Of a stretch of DNA of 64,000 bases, positions 41,501 to 47,618 are shown in pieces. Each line of letters begins with the position of its first letter. Position 1 is the first letter of the stretch. The stretch covers positions 103,225 to 167,224 of the forward strand of contig CAYSOF010000015.1 of assembly GCA_964432595.1 (NCBI GenBank), in the 5' to 3' direction. Made by a program: the position numbers and the translations under genes. Origin of the DNA: DASYLJ01 sp964432595. GTDB lineage: Bacteria; Desulfobacterota; Binatia; DP-6. The notes under the pieces were generated by a model. That model was given only the letters and a program-made list of their open reading frames with translations, was not told the DNA's origin and made no database searches.

Positions 41501-41780
41501 CCGTCGCGGGCGCGAGACCGGCGCGCACGAGCGCCGGCGTCGCCAGGCGCGCGGCCAGACGCTCCAGCGTGAGCCGCACGACGCCGAAGCGCGCGCCCGC
41601 ACCACCGAGCTCGGCGCGCACCAGCTCGTCGCACGCCTCCCATCCTGGCGCGACGACGAGCACCTCGGTGTCGCACGGAATCGCCGCGAGCCATGACGAC
41701 GCGGCCGCGAGTCGCGTGGCGGCGTCGGCGGCGACGAGCAGCCGCCGCGCCGCCGTCTCCTGCCGTCCCCGTCCCGCCAT
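38511..41780 (-). CDS. addB: AddB-like nuclease with iron-sulfur cysteine set
   Basis: 1089 residues. The N-terminal half is an inactivated helicase-like region without a Walker A. It keeps conserved blocks such as VFVPGLAENLFP, RRVFLSYPRVDVE and SFSPTALQHFAACPYRFFLQ. The C-terminal PD-(D/E)XK nuclease has LRLRGSIDLVERHPHGGLRATDHKTGK. The cysteines of ACPYRFF and CTYCDYRPVC match the 4Fe-4S cluster that encloses the AddB nuclease. It would work with the AddA-like protein as an AddAB helicase-nuclease for break repair. The start ATG 41780 is divergent from the secreted-protein genes at 41845. Confidence 0.82.
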   Translation of the reverse strand: MAGRGRQETAARRLLVAADAATRLAAASSWLAAIPCDTEVLVVAPGWEACDELVRAELGGAGARFGVVRLTLERLAARLATPALVRAGLAPATALSHSAVAARAVHLLEAKGAFTYFAPVADRPGFPPAVARTLEELRMHAVGSDRLRALPRGGADLARLADAVADELRGAGLADRATVFEAALAAIDDGTPLAGLPLLLLDLPVTTALEERLVAALATRAPRVLATVAAGDAVALRRLTRALDGVPERSPAPGAGSLASLQQHLFGDRPPAPAPLDDTVRLSAWPGEARECVEIARAVQAEAARGVPFDRMAVLLHAPGEYAAHLEEAFGRAEIPSFFARGTRRPHAGGRALLTLLACKAEGLSARRFAEYLSLSQVPDPGAARADAWLPPQSDLVPAPPAPDETPPADPVVPDPDAVPVVAGTLRAPRHWEQLLVEASVIGGGVERWTERLNGLDADLRRRREAIGDEDDARIAYLDRQLRDLEHLRAFALDLVGQLAALPDLARWGDWLEALDALADKALRAPAQVKATLAELAPMAPVGPVDLDELRLVLAPRLRDVTEPPPRRRYGAVFVAPARTVRGMAFDVVFVPGLAENLFPAAIVEDPVLLDDQRRALAAELPVETERVQGERLALRLAVGAATRRVFLSYPRVDVERARPRVPSFYALEALQATEGILPGFDELTARAVKDTPARLGWPAPARAADAVDEAEYDLALLAPLLDADEATTLGTAHYLLGANPHLARALRARGRRWIRRWTPADGLVDPEPFALEALERHQLARRSFSPTALQHFAACPYRFFLQAIHRLAPREDPVAVEVMDPLTRGGLFHDVQFGVLMRLRDERRLPLKAGTLPAANDVLDEILTFEAKKLAEKLRPAIPRVWQDGIEQLRVDLREWLRRQVDDPEGWVPSRFELAFGLPSGDREYLDPESRREPVQVTPSLRLRGSIDLVERHPHGGLRATDHKTGKVWAKEGVVVGGGKVLQPVLYALVCEQMLGAPVESGRLYYCTSTGAYTERVVPLDARARSYVDEVVRIVGEALQQGFLPAAPEAGACTYCDYRPVCGPYEEVRTTRKPKERLASLTRLRDLP

Positions 41781-41844
41781 CGCGCCGTTATCGCCCACCG
41801 CGGGACCGCGGGGAAGATGCGCGGTTTGATACCGGGCGGTCCGC

Positions 41845-42306
41845 GTGGCACCACCGAAGCGGATGCGGTGGGTGGCGGTGGGCGCGCTGGCGCTGGCGAC
41901 CGGCGTGCACGCGTCGCCGTGGCTCGGCTTCTCGTGGCTCGCGTCGGCGCCGTCCCAAGGCGTGCAGCTGCGCGCGCAGCTTCGCGTCGCGGGCGCGAGC
42001 CTGCGCGGGCGGATCACCGCATGCGACGGCGACGGCCCCTGCCCGCTGGCCGCCGCACGGCTGGCGCTCGACGCATCGCCGTACGCGCGCAGCGCACGCG
42101 AGGAGGTCGACCAGCTGACCGGCACGATCACGCTCGGCGACGGCACCGTCTGCACGTTCGCGGGCGACGTGTGGCAGGTCGAGGTCCGCGGCCGGCGCAT
42201 CCCGCGCGGCGCGCTGCACGGCCAGATCGCGTGTCCGACGTTCGGCCTCGCCAGCCTGTCGATGTGGGTGAAGGGCTACCGCCAGCCGCTGGGTGCCGTG
42301 CGATGA
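41845..42306 (+). CDS. secreted hypothetical protein
   Basis: 153 residues from a GTG at 41845, or 147 from an ATG at 41863. An N-terminal signal-like helix (WVAVGALALATGVHASP) leads into a beta-rich mature part with paired Cys (ITACDGDGPC, TVCTFAGDVWQVEVRG, ACPTFG). No family recognised. Its stop overlaps the start of the glycosidase gene (ATGA), so the two are translationally coupled and probably act together outside the cytoplasm. Confidence 0.65.
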   Translation: MAPPKRMRWVAVGALALATGVHASPWLGFSWLASAPSQGVQLRAQLRVAGASLRGRITACDGDGPCPLAAARLALDASPYARSAREEVDQLTGTITLGDGTVCTFAGDVWQVEVRGRRIPRGALHGQIACPTFGLASLSMWVKGYRQPLGAVR

Positions 42307-43370
42307 TCCTTCGCGCCGTCGCCCTCGCGCTGGGCCTCGCGGCCGGCGTCGCCGACGTCGTGCAGGCGGGCGCGCCGTCGACGAGCCCGCACGGCGTCAA
42401 CGGCTCGTCGCGCGGGTTGCCGCACGCGCTCGCGCAGGGCCGGCAGGCCGGGTTCGGCTGGCTGCGCGTCTTCATCTTCTGGAGCGCGGTGCAGCCGACG
42501 CCCGCGCCGCCCGACTGGGACGCGCCCACGATCGGCGCCCCGTGCGGCAACTGGCCGCTCGAGTCGGCCCGGCAGATCGTCACGGAAGCGCGCGCGGCCG
42601 GCTACTCGGTGATCGCCACCCTCTTCAGCACGCCGTGCTGGGCGACGCCGGCCGGGGGCAGCGGGACGTGCGTCAACAAGGCGCCGACGCCCGCGGCATT
42701 CCAGGCGTTCACCGCCGCGGCCGCCGCCGCGCTCGGCGACCACGTCGACGTGTGGGAGCTCTGGAACGAGCCGAACTTCGCCGCCCACTGGACGGGGTCG
42801 CCCGCGGCCTACCGCGACACGATCCTCGTGCCCGGGTACGACGGCATCAAGAGCGCCGATCCCGACGCGCGCGTCGCCGGACCGACGCTCATGCTCGGCA
42901 ACTTCTATTCGCCCGAGAAGAGCAGCGCGTTCGCCGATTACGTCCTCGACGGCAACCAGCTCGCCCGTCCCATCGACGTTCTCACGTTCCACGCCTACAG
43001 CAACGGCGTGAAGAACATCCGGCGGGCGATCGCCGCGCCCCACGCGTTCGCCGACGCCCACGGCATCCCCGAGGTCTGGATGACGGAGTTCGGCTGGAGC
43101 GCGGCGGGCGACGGCACCGCCAACGCGTGCCCACACTGTCCGAGCGAGACCGCGTGCGGCAACAAGATCGACGCCGTGCTGTCGCTGGTCGGCGCGGTCG
43201 CCACCCCACGCTTCACCCGCGCCTTCCTCTACTCGCTGCACGACCGCGTGCGGCCGACGTGCGAGCTCGACTGCCTGCTCGGCCTGATCGACGTGCAAGG
43301 CGTGCCGAAGGCCCGCTACGGCGTCGTGCAGAGCGCGCTCTGTCCGACGCCGGGCAGCTGCCCGCCATGA
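42303..43370 (+). CDS. secreted clan-A glycoside hydrolase (TIM-barrel, GH39/GH5-like)
   Basis: 355 residues with a signal peptide (LALGLAAGVADVVQAG). The barrel shows GWLRVFIFWSAVQPT, the acid/base Glu in DVWELWNEPNF, DVLTFHAYSNG and the nucleophile Glu in PEVWMTEFGWS. These are the two-glutamate signature of clan GH-A retaining enzymes, closest in layout to GH39 or related xylosidase/glycosidase families. Cysteine pairs (CPHCPSETAC, CELDC) suggest disulfides in an exported protein. The substrate is unknown. It is coupled to the upstream secreted gene and converges with the WS/DGAT gene. Confidence 0.82.
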   Translation: MILRAVALALGLAAGVADVVQAGAPSTSPHGVNGSSRGLPHALAQGRQAGFGWLRVFIFWSAVQPTPAPPDWDAPTIGAPCGNWPLESARQIVTEARAAGYSVIATLFSTPCWATPAGGSGTCVNKAPTPAAFQAFTAAAAAALGDHVDVWELWNEPNFAAHWTGSPAAYRDTILVPGYDGIKSADPDARVAGPTLMLGNFYSPEKSSAFADYVLDGNQLARPIDVLTFHAYSNGVKNIRRAIAAPHAFADAHGIPEVWMTEFGWSAAGDGTANACPHCPSETACGNKIDAVLSLVGAVATPRFTRAFLYSLHDRVRPTCELDCLLGLIDVQGVPKARYGVVQSALCPTPGSCPP

Positions 43371-43372
43371 CC

Positions 43373-43408
43373 CGGCCGACGACTCGGCCGACGACTCGGC
43401 CGACGACT
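43373..43408. repeat. three 12-base direct repeats at a convergent gene end
   Basis: CGGCCGACGACT occurs three times in tandem, with a fourth partial copy (CAGCCGACGG) after it. The repeats lie between the glycosidase stop and the WS/DGAT stop. The last base of the third copy and the changed bases of the fourth form the WS/DGAT TGA stop. Confidence 0.8.
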
Positions 43409-44847
43409 CAGCCGACGGCGATCTCGATGCGCTCGGGCGCGGCGATGCCGGCCGCCGCGCACAGCTCGGCGGCCGATGTCCGCAGCGCATCGACGACCAT
43501 GCGCGGGTCGGACACGCCGTCCCAGTCGGCGTTGATCCCCCAGCAGAGCCGGCCGTCGTAGCTGAAGAGCGCGATCCCGAGCGTCTGGTTCTCGAACAGC
43601 GGCACGAACGGGAACCCGTAGCGGAGCCGCGCCCCGAGCAGCCACAGCGGCAGCGGCGGTCCGGGCACGTTGGTGACGATGAGGTTGTAGGGGCTGAGTC
43701 GCGACGTGAGCCGCGCACCGAGCAGCAGCACGCCGGGCGCCGCATGCTCGGCGGCACGTCCGAGCAGGTCGGCTCCCAGCTCCATGCGCACGGCCTTCAG
43801 CCGCGCGGTCGTCTCACACACCGCCGCGTGACGGCGCCGCGCATCGGGCTCCCCGACGGGCAGCGGCACGAGCCATCCCGAGACCCGGTTGTTGATGGCG
43901 CCCTGCTCGTCGGCGGTGCGCACGCTCACCGGGACGACGACGCGGAAGTCGATGCGGTCCGGCGCGGCGCCGCGCGCCGCGAGGAGCGTGCGCATGGCGC
44001 CGGCCACGATCGCGAGGGCGACGTCGTTCACGGTGCCGCCGAGCGCCCCGCGGACGGCGCGCACCGTGTCCATGTCCTGCATCCACCAGTCGAGGCGACG
44101 ATGCGGACCGATCGGACGGTTCAGCGGATTCGCACCGAGCCGCCGCGCCCCGGTGGCGACGAGCGCCCACAGCGCACGCAGCGGCGCGAGCATGTCGTCG
44201 CGCAGCGCCCACGGATCACGCAGGCTCTGCGCCACGCCGGACAGGAGCGCGAGCGGCACGCGCGCCTGCCCGAGCACCTCGTCGCCCAGCATCTCGATGC
44301 CGGTCGGGGCCGGCCTGGCGCGCCACGGCTCCGGCGGGTCGAGATGCTGCTGCGGCTCGGGCGTGAGCAGCGCGGCGAAGAGATCGAACGCCGAGATGCC
44401 GTCGGCGAGGGCGTGGTGCGTCTTCACCAGCAGCGCGAAGCCGCCGTCCTGCAAGCCCTCGATGACCCAGATCTCCCAGAGCGGCTTCCCGCGATCGAGC
44501 TGCTGCGAGAAGATGCGCCCGGCGAGCCGCTTCAGCTGGGCGTCGTCGCCGGGTCGCGGCACCGCCGTGTGCCGCACGTGATAGCTCAGGTCGAAGTGGT
44601 CGTCGTCGACCCACACCGGACGGTTGCGGACGGGAATCCACGCCAGCCGCTGCCGGTAGCGCGGCACCAGATGCAGCCGCGAGGCGATGTGGGCGCGGAT
44701 GCGGTCGACGTCGACGCCCCCGTCGGCCGTCGCGAGCGAGCCCGGCTCGAACAGCGTGACGCCGCCGAGGTGCATGTGCGCCGGCCCGTCCTCGAAATGC
44801 AGGAAGACGCGGTCCTGCGCCGAGAGCCGCTCGTAGAAGACGGACAC
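43408..44847 (-). CDS. wax ester synthase / diacylglycerol acyltransferase (WS/DGAT)
   Basis: 479 residues, the family's usual length. It begins RLSAQDRVFLHFEDGPAHMHLGGV. The catalytic HHALADG is at residues 144-150 (HHxxxDG), with GKPLWEIWVIEGL before it and GGTVNDVALAIVAGAMR, NNRVSGWLVPLPV and LIVTNVPGPPLPLWLLGA after it. It esterifies acyl-CoA to long-chain alcohols or diacylglycerol to make storage lipid at the membrane. The start is GTG 44847. The stop falls in the tandem repeat, so slippage there could lengthen the protein with a Val-Gly-Arg-rich tail. Confidence 0.92.
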   Translation of the reverse strand: MSVFYERLSAQDRVFLHFEDGPAHMHLGGVTLFEPGSLATADGGVDVDRIRAHIASRLHLVPRYRQRLAWIPVRNRPVWVDDDHFDLSYHVRHTAVPRPGDDAQLKRLAGRIFSQQLDRGKPLWEIWVIEGLQDGGFALLVKTHHALADGISAFDLFAALLTPEPQQHLDPPEPWRARPAPTGIEMLGDEVLGQARVPLALLSGVAQSLRDPWALRDDMLAPLRALWALVATGARRLGANPLNRPIGPHRRLDWWMQDMDTVRAVRGALGGTVNDVALAIVAGAMRTLLAARGAAPDRIDFRVVVPVSVRTADEQGAINNRVSGWLVPLPVGEPDARRRHAAVCETTARLKAVRMELGADLLGRAAEHAAPGVLLLGARLTSRLSPYNLIVTNVPGPPLPLWLLGARLRYGFPFVPLFENQTLGIALFSYDGRLCWGINADWDGVSDPRMVVDALRTSAAELCAAAGIAAPERIEIAVG

Positions 44848-44914
44848 GCGGGAGGGCTACGCCGGAACGACGTCGGGGGCAAGACGACGCCCCCGACCGT
44901 CGTCCGGCTCATGC

Positions 44915-46135
44915 TCAGGGCTTGCAGGGCACGAACTGGATGCGGCCGCCCGAGAGGATCTCCCGAGCTACCACGCGTCCCACGAACGTGCCCTGATCGC
45001 CGATGTGCATCGTACGCTCAGGCGCGCAGAAGAAGCCGCGCACGTTTCCGCCGACGCCGCCCGAGACGTTGAACCGACCCACGTCCTCTGAACCGTAGCC
45101 GAAGACCATCAGGCGAACCGCGTCGTTTTCCGCCGGATCCTCGATGCACCCGGCCAGGACGTCGCCGCTCTCCGGAATACCGAACTGCGCCGCCTTGCCG
45201 ACGTTGAACGATCCGACGTGCAGTTCGACCTCGCCCGAATCCGGGATCGTCACGGTGGAGTTCTTCGCGACGTCGAGCTTGCATATCTGATAGCGGCCGG
45301 CCGCGAGCTCGAGCGTCGCATTCTTCTGGACGACGACGTGCGCATACCGCGTGTACGGGGCGAGCGGGACCGTGCTCCCCGAGAGGATGGTCTGCGTGTC
45401 CGTGACGTTGCCGCCCGTCATGCCCGGCAGCGAGGGCGTGTCCGCGAAGTCGCAGACGGACCATCCGTCGCCGTTCTGGTGCATCCCGCACAGCGCGCCC
45501 ACGTCGCCGTAGTCGAGCTTGCAGCCGTCCACGCAGTCCTCGTCCTCCTCACCGCAGACGCTGCAGCTGTCGTTGCCGTCGCCCACGACTTCCTCGTCCA
45601 CCACGAGATCGATGTCGCCGATGATCGGCGGCGCCCACGTTCGCCGGAAGTCTTCGCCGACGATACAGACGTTCTCCTCGTCGCCGTTGTTGGTGTTGAT
45701 CGAGAGGTCCGCCAGCGGAATCTCGTTCGACAGGAGGCGGCCGACGAACGTCTTGTCGGTCTTCGGCTTCGGGCGGAAGCGCGTCTTGGCGCCGACCAGC
45801 GTCGTCCCTTCATGGTAATCCGCCGCGTCGTGGATGATGACGCCGCACGGACCGTTCTTGTCGTTCGTCGGCCGCACGCAGTTCACGCCGACGTTGGCGG
45901 GCTTGCAGCCCTGGATGTCGCCGAGCTTGGCATGCACGAGCGCCAGCAGGTCGAAGTCGGCCGCGGACGGCGGCGCGGCGGTACCGCACGTCGTCTCGAC
46001 GAGACAATTCACCGCACCGGCTTCGATCGTGCAGGTTTCATTCGACGGGTAGCTCGGGCACTCCTCATCGAGGAATGCGGCGCCAGCCACCGAGGCGACG
46101 GCGAGCAGCGGAAGCATCATCCGGAAGGTGTGCAT
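44915..46135 (-). CDS. secreted Cys-containing beta-solenoid-like surface protein
   Basis: 406 residues with a short signal peptide (LPLLAVASVAGAA). The mature part has many Cys (ECPSYPSNETC, CLVETTC, CSVCGEEDEDC, CKLDYGDVGALC) and, in the second half, strands spaced like a beta-helix: HVVVQKNATLELAAGRYQI, LDVAKNSTVTIPDSGEVELHVGSFNVGKAAQFGI, NVSGGVGGNVRGFFCAPE. No enzyme motif is seen. The start is preceded by GAGAGGAG. It is the third gene of a run with the sulfatase-like gene and the Gly-rich surface gene (11-base gap), so all three are likely co-exported. I do not recognise a named family. Confidence 0.65.
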   Translation of the reverse strand: MHTFRMMLPLLAVASVAGAAFLDEECPSYPSNETCTIEAGAVNCLVETTCGTAAPPSAADFDLLALVHAKLGDIQGCKPANVGVNCVRPTNDKNGPCGVIIHDAADYHEGTTLVGAKTRFRPKPKTDKTFVGRLLSNEIPLADLSINTNNGDEENVCIVGEDFRRTWAPPIIGDIDLVVDEEVVGDGNDSCSVCGEEDEDCVDGCKLDYGDVGALCGMHQNGDGWSVCDFADTPSLPGMTGGNVTDTQTILSGSTVPLAPYTRYAHVVVQKNATLELAAGRYQICKLDVAKNSTVTIPDSGEVELHVGSFNVGKAAQFGIPESGDVLAGCIEDPAENDAVRLMVFGYGSEDVGRFNVSGGVGGNVRGFFCAPERTMHIGDQGTFVGRVVAREILSGGRIQFVPCKP

Positions 46136-46146
46136 CGTCGCTCCTC

Positions 46147-47607
46147 TCATCCGCAGGTGAGCGGCTCGTAGCCGTAGGTGGGGCTCGGCGTCAGCGTGAC
46201 GCCGGTGAACGACGGCGCCGACGCGCACGTCGACGCGTCGCAGACGCCGTCGGCGTTGCCGTCGGTGCAGGCGCACGTGATCTGATTGCCCTCGGGATCG
46301 TCGGCGAGGATGGAAACGCCGGACCCCGTCAACGAGGTCACGTACCGGAGCCGCGTCTGCCCGGTCCCCGACGCGTTGCGCGTCTTGAGATGTCCATTGA
46401 CGACGATCGCGCAAGCCGCGAGGTCGATCATGGCGCCGTCCTGCGCGCCGCTCGACGTCGACTTCGCCTCGATTGCGGCGCCGATGGTCAGCGTGCCGCG
46501 CGCGTACACGGCGACCTCGCCGCCCGCGCTACTCGTGCCGGCCGCGTTGGCGGTGATCGTCCCGTTCACGGTGACGTTGCCGACGCCGCGGACGTCCACC
46601 GTCCCGCCTTCGCCGCCGTTCCCTCCGCCCGACACGTCGAGGCTGCTGCCCGATGCCGCCGTGACGTTGCCCGTCCGGCCCACGAGGCGAATCCGCCCGC
46701 CGCGCGATCCGCTCGTCGCGGTCGCCGTGAGCGCGCCGCTGATGGTGCCGCTCCCCATGGCGATGTCGATGAGGCCGCCCTCGCCACCCGCGGTACCGCC
46801 CGTCCCGCTGGCGTTGACGTTGTGATCGAGCGTCATCGCGCCGGCCGACGCGAGCGCCACCTCGCCGCCGTCACCGCCGAGCTCGCCGTACGCCAGGACC
46901 TCCTGATCGAGCTCGAGCGTCCCGCCGGCCCGGATCGTGATGGCGCCGCCGTCGCCGGGCACCTGTCCGCTCGACGCTCCGTCGCCCGCCGCTTCGACGG
47001 GCCCCTGCAGGTGGACGTTGCCGGGACCTTCGAGCCGGATGATGCCGCCGTCGCCGCCGGTCGTACCGTTCGCGTGGATCGCGCTCGTCGCGGTCACCGC
47101 GCCGCCCGACGTCGCCAGGATCATGCCGCCGTGATCCGCGGTACCGCCGTCGGCGTTCACGTCCTGCCCGAGGAGGTGCACCCCGGCGCTGGCGTCCATG
47201 ACCACGACGCCGCCGTCCCGCACGTCGATCTTTCCGGGCGAGTTGCTCACCGACTCCGTACGGATGGCGCCGGTGTTCGCGTCGTTCGCGTTGCCCCCGA
47301 CGGCCTTCAGCGACAGCCGTCCGCCGCGCGCCTGCGCCGTGCCACGGACGGTGATCGAGCCGGCCGTGATCGAGACGTCGTCGCCGTCGGCCGCCTGCAC
47401 CTTGGCGTTGTTGTGGACGATCAGGCCGATCGTGCCGAAGTCCAGGCTACAGCCGTCCGAGATGGTGTGCGTCCCCATCACTACGCAGACGTTCGGATCC
47501 GGCGGCGGTGGTGTCGGGGGACAGAGCGCGTTTTCGCTGCACGTCGCGCCAGCGGTTCCGGCGAGGGCGAGCAGCGCCAGCATGGTTCCGAGCCGCATCG
47601 ATCGCAT
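46147..47607 (-). CDS. secreted Gly/Ala-rich beta-helix protein with C-terminal Cys repeat
   Basis: 486 residues: a signal peptide (LALLALAGTAGA), a Cys-Pro-rich start (CSENALCPPTPPPPDPNVC) and then about 20 short beta-strand repeats rich in Gly, Thr and Ser (GDGGIIRLEGPGNVHLQG, GGDGGEVALASAGAMTLD, GEGGTVDVRGVGNVTVNG). The order is that of a filamentous-haemagglutinin-like or polymorphic beta-helix. The end has CTDGNADGVCDASTC, which looks like a calcium-binding dockerin-type loop. GAACGGAGG precedes the start. It shares an operon with the upstream sulfatase-like gene (11-base gap). Likely a surface adhesin or matrix component; function not proven. Confidence 0.7.
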   Translation of the reverse strand: MRSMRLGTMLALLALAGTAGATCSENALCPPTPPPPDPNVCVVMGTHTISDGCSLDFGTIGLIVHNNAKVQAADGDDVSITAGSITVRGTAQARGGRLSLKAVGGNANDANTGAIRTESVSNSPGKIDVRDGGVVVMDASAGVHLLGQDVNADGGTADHGGMILATSGGAVTATSAIHANGTTGGDGGIIRLEGPGNVHLQGPVEAAGDGASSGQVPGDGGAITIRAGGTLELDQEVLAYGELGGDGGEVALASAGAMTLDHNVNASGTGGTAGGEGGLIDIAMGSGTISGALTATATSGSRGGRIRLVGRTGNVTAASGSSLDVSGGGNGGEGGTVDVRGVGNVTVNGTITANAAGTSSAGGEVAVYARGTLTIGAAIEAKSTSSGAQDGAMIDLAACAIVVNGHLKTRNASGTGQTRLRYVTSLTGSGVSILADDPEGNQITCACTDGNADGVCDASTCASAPSFTGVTLTPSPTYGYEPLTCG

Positions 47608-47618
47608 CGCGCCTCCGT

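Noticed and set aside
44849..44882. TTGCCC-17-TAGCCC as a leaderless promoter for the WS/DGAT gene
   Set aside because: Spacing is similar to the other leaderless candidates, but the -10 matches only two consensus bases.
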